From JAHELQ01 sp965603365 (GTDB taxonomy: Bacteria > Acidobacteriota > Aminicenantia > UBA2199): a stretch of 64,000 bases of DNA. Shown one piece after another: positions 17,036 to 26,566 of this stretch. The stretch spans positions 1 through 64,000 of the forward strand of contig CBFDCR010000009.1 in NCBI GenBank assembly GCA_965603365.1, in the 5' to 3' direction. The position numbers were made by a program, and so were the translations under genes. The notes beneath the pieces were generated by a model, which was not told the origin of the DNA, did not search any database, and saw only the letters and a program-made list of their open reading frames with translations. The first letter of the stretch is position 1. Each line of letters starts with the position of its first letter.

Positions 17036-19685
17036 TTCTCATGCCTCTCCTCTGCTGACGAAGTGCTATTCGCTGCTGCCTGCTGTGGTCTATATTCGCA
17101 CGTCGGTCCTGGATCACATCTTCTCCCTGCCCATTCAAATACTGGACAAAAGCCTTGACTGTTGTATACCGGAACATGGTGATTACCGAAACACCGATTT
17201 CAAAAGTCTCATTTAAGAGGTTGGTCAATTGAATAATCTTCAGCGAAGTCCCTCCCAGGTCGAAGAAATTATCATTCACTCCCACTCGTTCTACGCCAAG
17301 TACTTGCTTCCAGATATCGGCGACGATCTTCTCTTCCCGGGTCTTGGGGGCGATATACTCCCTGCCCATGTCTAACCTGGTTCCTGATTTTTCCAACGCC
17401 CTTCTATCTACCTTACCGCTGGCAGTTAAAGGAATCGTCTCCACCTGAATAAAAATGGAGGGTATCATGTAAATGGGCAACTCATCGGTCAGGTATTTCT
17501 TCAGTTCAGATAATTCCAGGCTCTTTTCGGCAATGATATAAGCACAAAGATATTGATCCTGTACATCTCTTTCCCGGGCCATCACCACTACCTCTTGAAT
17601 CTTTTGATATCCCAGTATACATTTCTCGATCTCCCCTATCTCGATTCGATTTCCCCTGATCTTTAGTTGTTGATCCTGCCGTCCTAAAAATTCGAGATCA
17701 CCTTCCGGTGTCCAGCGGGTAAGATCGCCGGTGCGATAAAGCCTTTCCTCTCCCAAAATCGGATGCTCGCTAAATTTCCTCGATGATAGTTCCGGGTCAT
17801 TGATATATCCTCTTGACAGGCTGCAGCCGGCAATCAGCAGTTCTCCCGGTACTCCCACCGGCAGCACGTGCAGTGTGTCCGGGTTCACAATATAGAGCCG
17901 ATTATTGGCAACGGGTTTACCAATGGGAATATTATCATACGTCCCCACTACACGACAGGAGGACGCCACCACGGTATTTTCCGTCGGTCCGTAATTGTTG
18001 TGAACTTCGTAATCAACCTCACCAACAAGACGAAGTTTATCGCCCCCTACCAACAATTTCCGTAATGACCGATTATTTTGCTTCATGAATTGCTCCCCAA
18101 TCTGGGTAGGTAAAAAGGCCACTGTAATGTTGTGGGTATCAAAATATTCACCGAGCAGGTTTAAATCAAGTTTCATCTCCTCGGGGATCATGTAAATGGA
18201 CGCGCCAGCCATCAAATAAGGAAATATCTCCCAGACCGAGGCATCAAAACCGAAGCCCGCATATTTGGTAGCCCTATCTTTTTCCGTTACCCCATAGTGA
18301 TTATTATGCCAGTTGCACAAATTTACCAGCGACCGATGCTCCACCATGACCCCCTTGGGTATACCGCTGGAACCGGAAGTATAGATCACATAGGCCAGGT
18401 CATTGGAATGGGGTACTGGCAGTCGATTCGTTTCATTATCCTTTAGACTTTCTATATTCAATTCATCCAGATACACGATTTCCTTGAACTGCCCCTTCAC
18501 CAATTCGGCCTCTACTTGCGGCAGCGAAAATGATTTCTTATTCAATATACGGCGTTTTGTAAGCACAATAGAGACTCTGCAATCATTCAACATTTTCAAT
18601 ACCCGGTTTTCCGGTGTATCCGAATCGATCGGTAAATATGCCCCACCGGCTTTGAGTACCCCGAGTATGCCCTCCACCATCTCTAATGAATGGTCCACCA
18701 TGATGCCCACGATACTCCCTGGGCTTACCCCTTTAAGTTTTAACTTCCAGGCCAACCAATTGGCCACCCTATTCATCTCTTTATACGTTAAATATTGATC
18801 ATTGTAAACCAGGGAGATGCGGTCAGGTATACGTGCAGCCTGTGCATCAATTAACTCATGGATTGTCTTATCTTCGGGGTAATCTAATTCGGTTCGATTA
18901 AAATTGTATTGTAACTCTTCCTTCTCCTGCTTCGACATAAATTCAATGTCAGCTACCTTTCGATCTATATCTTCCAGGGCATTCTGGATTAGACAAACCA
19001 GGTGGGTCTCTATGCGCTTGACGGACTGGCTCAAATATAGGTGGGAATTGTATTCTATTACTCCACTTATTTGTCCGTCGATTCTCGAGAAGCAGTAAAT
19101 CACATTAAGTGGAATTCGCTGTAGATCCCTCTTATTGTGGATGTTTTCCAGCAAAATCCCCACATCAAATAGAGGGAACTGCCCTGATTCGGCAGACAAC
19201 CCCAGTTGCTCCACCAGCAATTCTAACGGATAGTTCAAGTGTTCATCCGCCTCGATTACATTTTGCCTCACCCTGTATAACAACTCCCGGAAATTAGAAT
19301 CCCACTCAATCGGAGTACGGATGGGGAGTACGGTATTGATTGGATCGCCGCCATCATTTTCATCACTCTTGTAAATGGGGGTACCCACGATTATATCCCG
19401 GTGACCTGTATATTGTGCCATCAGTAAGGTCAGACCGGCGATAAGTATTACGTGCAGGGAATAATCCGATTGTTTACTTAATGCCATTAATTTGCCGTAT
19501 ATATCTTCCCCTAGCCTGAAACGGAGAGACTCCATCGTCTGCCCTTCAGGCGTACTCTTCTGGTTATCGACCGGAAATACACTTTTGTGCAGCTCCCCCG
19601 ACATCTTTGCCAACCAGTATTCCTTCTCTTTTTTGTTCCGAATCGCAGCAATCCTAAACTTTTCCGGATGTTTATCAATATCCAT
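17028..19685 (-). CDS. NRPS half-C / A (Leu-type) / PCP
   Basis: 885 residues. Residues 15-250 are only the C-terminal lobe of a condensation domain: KEYWLAKMSG, then INTVLPIR (C5-like), HLNYPLE (C6-like) and FPLFDVGILLENIH (C7-like), with no N-lobe and no HHxxxDG. The A domain (about 275-735) has YTSGSSGIPKG, FDASVWEIF and NNYGPTENT. The ten specificity positions read by alignment to GrsA give DAWFLGNVVK, the well-known leucine code. The PCP has LGGTSLKI near residue 800. A basic, helix-like tail (SRQQRIALRQQRRG) follows and may dock with the next KS. It should load leucine and pass the chain to the polyketide synthase downstream. Confidence 0.95.
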   Translation of the reverse strand: MDIDKHPEKFRIAAIRNKKEKEYWLAKMSGELHKSVFPVDNQKSTPEGQTMESLRFRLGEDIYGKLMALSKQSDYSLHVILIAGLTLLMAQYTGHRDIIVGTPIYKSDENDGGDPINTVLPIRTPIEWDSNFRELLYRVRQNVIEADEHLNYPLELLVEQLGLSAESGQFPLFDVGILLENIHNKRDLQRIPLNVIYCFSRIDGQISGVIEYNSHLYLSQSVKRIETHLVCLIQNALEDIDRKVADIEFMSKQEKEELQYNFNRTELDYPEDKTIHELIDAQAARIPDRISLVYNDQYLTYKEMNRVANWLAWKLKLKGVSPGSIVGIMVDHSLEMVEGILGVLKAGGAYLPIDSDTPENRVLKMLNDCRVSIVLTKRRILNKKSFSLPQVEAELVKGQFKEIVYLDELNIESLKDNETNRLPVPHSNDLAYVIYTSGSSGIPKGVMVEHRSLVNLCNWHNNHYGVTEKDRATKYAGFGFDASVWEIFPYLMAGASIYMIPEEMKLDLNLLGEYFDTHNITVAFLPTQIGEQFMKQNNRSLRKLLVGGDKLRLVGEVDYEVHNNYGPTENTVVASSCRVVGTYDNIPIGKPVANNRLYIVNPDTLHVLPVGVPGELLIAGCSLSRGYINDPELSSRKFSEHPILGEERLYRTGDLTRWTPEGDLEFLGRQDQQLKIRGNRIEIGEIEKCILGYQKIQEVVVMARERDVQDQYLCAYIIAEKSLELSELKKYLTDELPIYMIPSIFIQVETIPLTASGKVDRRALEKSGTRLDMGREYIAPKTREEKIVADIWKQVLGVERVGVNDNFFDLGGTSLKIIQLTNLLNETFEIGVSVITMFRYTTVKAFVQYLNGQGEDVIQDRRANIDHSRQQRIALRQQRRGMRNG

Positions 19686-19729
19686 CTTGCCTTTTTCCTT
19701 GATATATACTCTTAAATCGTTAAAACCGG

Positions 19730-22700
19730 CTATAAACCGAACTCAATGACGGGCCTTGTAGGCTTTAAGGCCATGACGTCGAAGGCGGTTTTGATATCCC
19801 TTATTTTTATTTCTTTTGTTTCGCATATCGCCGATACTATCTCTTTAAAATAACCGGCAAATCTCCGGATGGTTTCACTCTTAAAAATTGTTGTACTGAA
19901 ATTAAAAGAAAAATATAACGCCTTATTGTAATCATGAACAGTCAATATTATGTCGTATTTGGTGGTCCGGCTTATATAGCCGTATTGTTTCAAATTCACT
20001 TCTCCCTTTTCTACCTCATTCTGGCCACCCTGGTCCCCAATGGGTATGTAGTCGAATATGATTTCGACTAAAGGGTTCCGGCCCATATCTCGATTCAACG
20101 GCAGCAGATCCAATAAGTCTTCAAAGGGATATTCCTGGTTTTCAAAGGCTTCCAACCTTCTTTTCTTTACTTCCTGCAGGAATTCGGTAAATATCTTCTC
20201 CTCCGCCGGGAAATTGCGTTGAGGGAGCAAATTCACAAACATCCCGATAATAGGTTCCAGGTGGGGATGACGCCGTCCATTCTCCAACGTACCCACTACG
20301 ATATCCTCCTGGCCACAAATTTTCCCTAATAGTATATAAAAGGCAGCCAACAATACCATCGACAAAGTTGTATTTTCTTCCCCGGCGATTCGATTCAATA
20401 CAGCAATTTGTTCGGCACCGACTTCAAAATTGAAAAAATTTCCCTGCGAACTTCTAACCAGAGGTCTGGCAGTATCGAGTGGTAAATTTAACACAGGTAA
20501 ATCACCTTTATATTCATCCAGCCAGTACTCTTCCTGCCGTTTTAATGCTCCACTCACTTTTTCACGGTTTTGCCACACGGAATAGTCCTTGTACTGCAGT
20601 CGCATAGGTTGTAGATCCTCTCCCCTATACAGAGCTAAAAACTCTTTTACAAAAATGCTGCGTGAGGCGGCATCGGTGATGATATGGTGCATATCCAATA
20701 TCAAAATATATCGTATCCTGGCAACCCGGATCAATCCCACTCTCATTAGAGGCGGGAGGGAGAGGTCGAAGGGCTTGATAAAATCATCAATTATCTCCTG
20801 TACTAAAGCCTCACCGTTCTCAGCCGTCGCATCTGAAAATAGATCAGTATATTCAATATCAAAATCCACGTCGCCGGAGTTATAAATTCTCTGTACGGGA
20901 ACATTTTTAACCATACAGAAGTAAGTCCTGAAACTCTCATGCCTGTGAACCATCTGTCGGAAGACATCGGTCAATTTATGTTTATCGAGATCGAATTCCA
21001 GTGTTTCCACGATGGGTACATTGTAGTTGGCACTATCCGGTTCCAACTGATGGAGAATGTATATCCTTTTCTGGCCTGAGGATAACGGATAATACTCCCT
21101 GACCTCTACAGGCTGGATGACCACATCCTCACTCTCCGTACTGCCTTTTATATATTCGGCTAACTTCATAATTGTCGGGGCTTCAAAAATCTTCGCCAGA
21201 GGAATTCTAATATCGAATTCCTTGAAAATTCGTGAGATAAGCATGATAGATCGTAAGGAATTTCCATTCAATTCAAAAAAATTGGCATCAATACTGATTG
21301 TCTCCTTTTCCCTTTCCAGTACATCCGCCCATATTGATGCCAGTTGATCCTCAACCGGATCCCGGGGGCCAATATATTGTCCCATCGCCTTATCAAAGTC
21401 CAGAAGGGCCTGGCGATCAATTTCAAACTCTGCCGTCAAAGGTAACTTCTCAAACCGCAGGTAACGGTCGGGTAGCTTTACTCCTTGCAGTTGAGAGGCC
21501 AGGTTGGCCTTCAATCCCTCTTCATCGATGTCATGGGTTGCCACGATATAGGCACATACATCTGGCTTACCATCTTCATCTTCCCCTGTTACGACGGTAA
21601 CTTCTAAAATTCCCTCTTGTTGGCGTAAAAGTTGTTCGATCTCGAACCACTCCTCTCCCCTACCGGTCAATTCCAGGCTGCCATCGGAGAGCCACCTGGC
21701 ACTATCCCCTGTTTTAAGGAATCTTCCCGTTGACCAGGCAGGCACTTCTGCATATTTTTCCCGGGTCAACTGCGGGTCACCCAGATACCCTCTGCATACG
21801 CCGCTCCCCGCAATCAACAATTCTCCCGGCACCCCCACTGGTTGTAATTCGCCTCGGGCGTTGTGTATATAAACCGTTCTGCCGGCAATCGGTTTTCCAG
21901 GGGGGAAATAACGGCGGCCATCGATATGATGATCCGCCAGATGGCAGGCTGCCAGAGCTTCACCACAACCTGCAATATTGTAAATGGTCGTTATAGAAGG
22001 AGCATTCGCCCCAAAACGACTTAAAAAGTCCTTAACTACCTGGGGTGATGGGACTCCTCCGTCAACCAACACATGTGAGAGATAAAAGGATGAAGGCGCA
22101 CTTTTAGCCGCCTCAGACAGCAGACGGAGATGAAAGGGCACGGCATCGGTTACATCGATTCTATTCCTGTTGAAAAATTCGAGTAATTGAACGCCATCTA
22201 ACTCCATATCCTGTGGCAGGATACATAAACAGTGACCCAGCAGCAGGGCGCCAAATATCTGTTTTAACGACATATACGATACAAAGCCAGTCAATAAAGC
22301 AACCCGAGCGCCTGACGGAATCCCGACAAAAATACCGGTCTTGAACCCGCCAATCAGGTTAATAATATTTCGATGTTCCCACATGACCCCCCTGGGCTCC
22401 CCGGCTGCGCTGGATTTATAGAGTATACAGGCCAGGTTATGAGGCTTCACCTTATCATCCGGCTGGTTGGAATCTCCTGGGTCAATCGACTCTTTGTCTA
22501 AAAAAATTATGCTTCCAGGGGGAAGGCCCGAAAAAATTTCACTCCCCAGGCAATCAAAATAGCTTGTACACAATAGGGTTTTGATTTGATTGTCCTCGAC
22601 CATCCTGGCCATCTTTGTCGGTGAATCGTCGGGAGATAGTGGCAAATATGCACCGCCGGCCTCAAGAATCGTTAAGATACCAACGACCATCTCCAGAGAA

Positions 22701-23689
22701 GTATCGGCCATAAGACCCACTATAGTATCCGGACACACTTCCCTGGCTCTTAGTTCTTTTGCCGCCGGCTTACAGCGTTCAAATACTTCTCCATAGGATA
22801 AAAACCGGTCTTTGCATGCAGCCGCAAGCCGGTAGGGACTTTCTATAACCTGGCGACTAAATAAACCATGAATTGTACCGGTTTGAGGGGCTGCCGTTAT
22901 TTCTCGATTGAAGTCCCACAATAACTGATTCCTCTCGTTCTCCGGCAAGATATCCAACTCGTAAACCGGGGCGTCAATTTTATCTATGGCCTGGTCGAGT
23001 AGACGTAAAAAATGGCAGGCTGTCCTCTCTATAGACGATCTTGCATATAGGTTCGGGTTATATTTCAGCTCTGCCTCAACAGTATCGCCTGCGGCGGAAA
23101 ATGAAAAAGTTAAATTGGGATTGAGGGGTTGAATATGATGCTGCTCATGGATATTCGTGACTAAGATGGCTACATCAATTAATGGATAAGCGGTAACCGA
23201 CAGGGGCCTTTGCAACTCTTCAAATAAGATTTCCATAGGATAATTTTGATGACTGGAGGCTTCGATTACACCCTGTCCCAGGCGCTGAAGAACCTCCCTG
23301 AAAGTCATATCATCGGTTACCCGGATGCGAATGGGCAGGAGGGTATTGATAAAATTTCCGCTGGTTTTTGGCCTGTAGATGGGAGTGGCCACCAAAATAT
23401 CCTCGTTGTCGGTGTATTTACGGATCAACAACACCAACACGGCCATCAGCAGGACATGAAGCTTGTAATTCGATTGCCCGCTCTCTCCCAGTAGACCGGC
23501 AACCAACCGTTCATCTAGATGACAACTCACTGAGGCGAAGGTTTTATCACGATGAGGCTGGAGATAATAGTCATAGGGGAAGTGACTTCTTACCGGCGGG
23601 AGGGCCAACTTGTTGAGCCAAAACTCTCTCTCTTTTACATATTGGCGGGCCGCAAACCGTTGTCTCCCTTTGTATACTTGTTGCTCCAT
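19730..23689 (-). CDS. NRPS half-C / degenerate A / PCP / C
   Basis: About 1319 residues from the ATG at 23689, which sits 9 bases after CAGGAGAG; an in-frame TTG at 23713 gives a longer form. The N-terminus is a half-condensation lobe (INTLLPIR, HQNYPME, YPLIDVAIL). The A domain has lost its key motifs: the A3 loop reads YKSSAAGEPRG instead of YTSGSTGxPKG, FVSYMSLKQ replaces FDxSVW, NIAGCGE replaces YGPTE, the QVKIRG segment is missing, and FEIDRQ replaces NGKVDRK, losing the catalytic Lys. The PCP is sound (LNGNSLRS). The C domain has MHHIITDAAS, with Ala for the motif Gly. The tail is VIEFGL. It probably relies on an A domain acting in trans, perhaps the serine-type one encoded just upstream. 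Confidence 0.93.
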   Translation of the reverse strand: MEQQVYKGRQRFAARQYVKEREFWLNKLALPPVRSHFPYDYYLQPHRDKTFASVSCHLDERLVAGLLGESGQSNYKLHVLLMAVLVLLIRKYTDNEDILVATPIYRPKTSGNFINTLLPIRIRVTDDMTFREVLQRLGQGVIEASSHQNYPMEILFEELQRPLSVTAYPLIDVAILVTNIHEQHHIQPLNPNLTFSFSAAGDTVEAELKYNPNLYARSSIERTACHFLRLLDQAIDKIDAPVYELDILPENERNQLLWDFNREITAAPQTGTIHGLFSRQVIESPYRLAAACKDRFLSYGEVFERCKPAAKELRAREVCPDTIVGLMADTSLEMVVGILTILEAGGAYLPLSPDDSPTKMARMVEDNQIKTLLCTSYFDCLGSEIFSGLPPGSIIFLDKESIDPGDSNQPDDKVKPHNLACILYKSSAAGEPRGVMWEHRNIINLIGGFKTGIFVGIPSGARVALLTGFVSYMSLKQIFGALLLGHCLCILPQDMELDGVQLLEFFNRNRIDVTDAVPFHLRLLSEAAKSAPSSFYLSHVLVDGGVPSPQVVKDFLSRFGANAPSITTIYNIAGCGEALAACHLADHHIDGRRYFPPGKPIAGRTVYIHNARGELQPVGVPGELLIAGSGVCRGYLGDPQLTREKYAEVPAWSTGRFLKTGDSARWLSDGSLELTGRGEEWFEIEQLLRQQEGILEVTVVTGEDEDGKPDVCAYIVATHDIDEEGLKANLASQLQGVKLPDRYLRFEKLPLTAEFEIDRQALLDFDKAMGQYIGPRDPVEDQLASIWADVLEREKETISIDANFFELNGNSLRSIMLISRIFKEFDIRIPLAKIFEAPTIMKLAEYIKGSTESEDVVIQPVEVREYYPLSSGQKRIYILHQLEPDSANYNVPIVETLEFDLDKHKLTDVFRQMVHRHESFRTYFCMVKNVPVQRIYNSGDVDFDIEYTDLFSDATAENGEALVQEIIDDFIKPFDLSLPPLMRVGLIRVARIRYILILDMHHIITDAASRSIFVKEFLALYRGEDLQPMRLQYKDYSVWQNREKVSGALKRQEEYWLDEYKGDLPVLNLPLDTARPLVRSSQGNFFNFEVGAEQIAVLNRIAGEENTTLSMVLLAAFYILLGKICGQEDIVVGTLENGRRHPHLEPIIGMFVNLLPQRNFPAEEKIFTEFLQEVKKRRLEAFENQEYPFEDLLDLLPLNRDMGRNPLVEIIFDYIPIGDQGGQNEVEKGEVNLKQYGYISRTTKYDIILTVHDYNKALYFSFNFSTTIFKSETIRRFAGYFKEIVSAICETKEIKIRDIKTAFDVMALKPTRPVIEFGL

Positions 23690-23709
23690 GGTTATTTTTC
23701 TCTCCTGAT

Positions 23710-25314
23710 TCAAGGTAGATACTTTTCGATCAAAAGGCGGCGGTCCACTTTTCCATTAATAGTCAGGGGAAATTGATCCAGATAAATAAATTCAGCAGGG
23801 ATCATATAATCCGGCAGCAAAGATCGTAAATATTTTTTCAATTGTTGTATATCCGGTCTCGCCTCACCGGCAGGGACAAGAAAGGCCACCAGGGTGATAA
23901 TAGTTGAGGTCTTCTCCCTGGCCACTACCACACAGTCGGTGATCGATTCATGAGACGATAACACCGCCTCTATTTCCTCCAGTTCAATCCTCAAACCGCG
24001 AATTTTAACCTGGTTGTCCATTCTTCCCTCGAAAACAATATTTCCATCAGCCAGCCAGTGGCCGCGGTCCCCGGTTTTATACATTCTATCCTCTCCTGGA
24101 GACTGAGGGGATACAAAGGGACAGTGGACAAATTTTTCCCGTGTTAACTCTACCCGGTTTAAATACCCCCTGGCCACCCCATGTCCCGAGATACACAGCT
24201 CACCGGATTCTCCCACAGGTTGTAAATTCTCATCAGGATCAACCAGCCAGCACTGGGTATTGTCGATGGGCTTACCGATGGGAATGGTTCCCGCCTCTTC
24301 ACCGGTGCTGCAATCAAAATAGGTGACATCAACCGTGGCCTCGGTGGGGCCGTACAAATTGGTCAGTCGTGTCCTGTTTTGCCTATACATGGTGTCGTGA
24401 AACAGCCTGGCACAGGAAGGCTTCAATATCTCCCCGCTGACAAAGACTTGCCTTAAAGAAGACAATCGTTCAATATCACCAGCCCCGGATACATACTCCA
24501 GGAACACCGACATCATGGAGGGGACAAAATGCATGACACTGACCCGCTGGGTCTCGACCGCTTCCACGATGGCCTGAGGGAACCGTTCCAAGCCCGGCGG
24601 CAAAAAGCACACACCAGCCCCCACCATAGACCACCAGAATAATTCCCAGACGGACACATCAAAGACAAAAGGGGTTTTCTGCAAGATCAAATCAGCCTCT
24701 TCCAGGGGGTATTTCTTTTGCATCCAGTGGAGTCGATTGACCACCGAACGGTGCTCGATCAATACCCCTTTGGGCTGCCCGGTGGACCCGGAGGTGAAAA
24801 TTACATAGGCCGGGTCTGTGGATTCGTTGACAACATCCAGATTGGCCTCCCCTTGATTCTCGATTGCCGGGCCTTTTAGATCAATCCATTCAATTTTGTC
24901 CGGTACCCGATCCAGGAACTTAAACTGGGTCAATAAAATACCCGCCTGACTATCCTCCAGCATCATGCGTGTCCTGTTTACCGGGTAAGCCGGTTCGATA
25001 GGAAGATAGGCACCGCCGGCTTTCAGAATACCGAGGATTCCGGTTATCATCTCCATGGACCGTTCTACCATGATACCCACTACCTGGTTTGGCCCCACAC
25101 CTTTTTGCCTTAGCAGGTGGGCCAACCGGTTTGCCTTCCGATTCAACTGACGGTAGGTACATTTTTCGTTATTAAATATTACGGCGGTGTGTTCTGGTAT
25201 TCGCTCCACCTGTTCCTGAAACAACCGCTGAAGGGTCTTGTTGCCAGGATAAGGCGCTGTGGTCTGGTTAAACGCCTCAATTTGTGTGTGCATCCTCTTG
25301 ATATCTTGTCTCAT
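23710..25314 (-). CDS. Discrete adenylation domain, serine-type code
   Basis: About 534 residues from the ATG at 25314 (GGAAAGAG upstream); an in-frame start at 25344 would deepen the overlap with the ACP gene. It is an A domain alone: AGGAYLPIEP, FTSGSTGQPKG, FDVSVWELF, NLYGPTEAT, YKTGDRGHW, QVKIRGLRIELEEIE and NGKVDRRLL, ending YLP with no carrier domain. The specificity positions give DVWHFSLVDK, the serine code seen in EntF, and the surrounding segments (HFVPSM, VFVSGE) also match that group. It should form seryl-AMP and load Ser on a separate carrier. Candidates are the discrete ACP encoded just upstream, as in aminomalonyl-ACP routes, or the PCP of the next protein, whose own A domain is degenerate. 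Confidence 0.94.
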   Translation of the reverse strand: MRQDIKRMHTQIEAFNQTTAPYPGNKTLQRLFQEQVERIPEHTAVIFNNEKCTYRQLNRKANRLAHLLRQKGVGPNQVVGIMVERSMEMITGILGILKAGGAYLPIEPAYPVNRTRMMLEDSQAGILLTQFKFLDRVPDKIEWIDLKGPAIENQGEANLDVVNESTDPAYVIFTSGSTGQPKGVLIEHRSVVNRLHWMQKKYPLEEADLILQKTPFVFDVSVWELFWWSMVGAGVCFLPPGLERFPQAIVEAVETQRVSVMHFVPSMMSVFLEYVSGAGDIERLSSLRQVFVSGEILKPSCARLFHDTMYRQNRTRLTNLYGPTEATVDVTYFDCSTGEEAGTIPIGKPIDNTQCWLVDPDENLQPVGESGELCISGHGVARGYLNRVELTREKFVHCPFVSPQSPGEDRMYKTGDRGHWLADGNIVFEGRMDNQVKIRGLRIELEEIEAVLSSHESITDCVVVAREKTSTIITLVAFLVPAGEARPDIQQLKKYLRSLLPDYMIPAEFIYLDQFPLTINGKVDRRLLIEKYLP

Positions 25315-25573
25315 GACTCTTTCCGCTCCGTTTACTTTCCACAAATGAAAATATAGAGTTGACCGATTTAAAATTGTCCATATCTAAATCATCCATAGTT
25401 ACCTTAATCTTGAACTTATTCTCCAGGAAAGTCATTAATTGAATGGCAAACAGGGAATTGACCAGCCCCGACTCAAACATATCTTCATCATTATCCAGTT
25501 CGGCTGATTCAATATTCTCCAACAGGTAATGTCGGACCTCTTCTTTTGTAGATTCAATTTGTTCTTTTCTCAT
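25277..25573 (-). CDS. Discrete acyl carrier protein
   Basis: 98 residues. The segment DMFESGLVNSLFAIQLMTFLENKF holds the attachment Ser in the form GLVNSL, as in the discrete carriers of methoxymalonyl- or aminomalonyl-ACP pathways rather than the DSL of fatty-acid ACP. The following FKIKVTMDDLDMDNFKSVNSI fits helices II-III. It lies between a discrete AT and a serine-type A domain, and its 3' end overlaps the A gene by about 38 bases, so all three are probably made together. The likely role is to carry a seryl or derived acyl group that the AT moves to the assembly line; the derived unit itself is inference. Confidence 0.92.
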   Translation of the reverse strand: MRKEQIESTKEEVRHYLLENIESAELDNDEDMFESGLVNSLFAIQLMTFLENKFKIKVTMDDLDMDNFKSVNSIFSFVESKRSGKSHETRYQEDAHTN

Positions 25574-25612
25574 TTTTCTTCCCTTTCATTATTAAAAAAA
25601 ATGTATCGATGC

Positions 25613-26545
25613 TCACCCATTTACAATTCTCTGTAAATCCTTTTCATTTTCGAAGGAATAAACATGAATGGCATCGGTATTGTTTTTCATAAGGTGTTTC
25701 AGTACTTTATCTGGGCCGATCTCAACTGCTGTCTTTATACCCTTCTTAATAAGAAACTCGATAGAGTCTCGCCAGCGAATGGGCTGCACCAACTGCTGTG
25801 AAAGGTTATCCACCACACTTTCCTGTCCATCGTAGAGCTGTACATTTCGATTGGCAATCACCGGGTAGATGGATTGTTCATATTGATATTCCTGGAGCAC
25901 AGATTTGATTTGATCTGCGGCTGGCGCCATCAGGGGGCAGTGAAAGGGGCCGCTCAACTTCAAGGGATAGACAATGGCACCCTCTTTTTCCAGCAGCCGT
26001 CCCACGCTAAAAACCGCCTCCTTATATCCGGAGATTGACGATTGGGTGGAAGAATCGTAGGCCGAGACATACAACTCCTTTCCGGGTTTCGAGTAATCTC
26101 TACATATCCTCTCCACTATTTTATAATCCAGGTTGATGACCCAGGCCATGATCCCATCCATCGTTGAGGCCACACTATTTAAGAGTCTTCCCCGCTGCTT
26201 TACGATCTCCAGGGCATCGGCAAATTTCATTACACCGGCACAGCACAACGCCGAATACTCACCCAGACTGTGCCCCAGGCAGTATTCCGGTTCGGCATTG
26301 ATCTCCTGCGCAAACACCCGACACATGGCTGCGCAGACCGTCAGTAAAGCCAATTGGGAGTTTTCCAGTTGATCGAGACGGGATTTTTCTTCTGCTGAAA
26401 AGCACATCTGGCCGATATTTATGTTCAAAATATCGCTGGCCTCTGTGAAGGTATCCCTGACCACCTGGAAATGATCGAAAAAGAACTTCCCCATACCGGT
26501 GTGGTGGGATCCTACTCCGGGAAACATTAATACCGTTTTTTCCAT
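25613..26545 (-). CDS. Discrete acyltransferase (FabD-like)
   Basis: 310 residues. FPGVGSHHTGMGKFFFD opens the fold. The nucleophile is in GHSLGE (about residues 92-97) and the catalytic His in GPFHCPLM near 201. Overall it looks like malonyl-CoA:ACP transacylases and trans-acting ATs. The polyketide synthases here already have AT domains, so a separate AT implies a special acyl group, probably one carried by the neighbouring ACP, or a proofreading role. Discrete ATs that move aminoacyl or aminomalonyl units between carriers are known from macrolactam and zwittermicin pathways. Simple malonyl transfer for fatty-acid synthesis is the alternative, made less likely by the setting. Confidence 0.9.
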   Translation of the reverse strand: MEKTVLMFPGVGSHHTGMGKFFFDHFQVVRDTFTEASDILNINIGQMCFSAEEKSRLDQLENSQLALLTVCAAMCRVFAQEINAEPEYCLGHSLGEYSALCCAGVMKFADALEIVKQRGRLLNSVASTMDGIMAWVINLDYKIVERICRDYSKPGKELYVSAYDSSTQSSISGYKEAVFSVGRLLEKEGAIVYPLKLSGPFHCPLMAPAADQIKSVLQEYQYEQSIYPVIANRNVQLYDGQESVVDNLSQQLVQPIRWRDSIEFLIKKGIKTAVEIGPDKVLKHLMKNNTDAIHVYSFENEKDLQRIVNG

Positions 26546-26566
26546 ATTATCACACCTCTTTAATTC

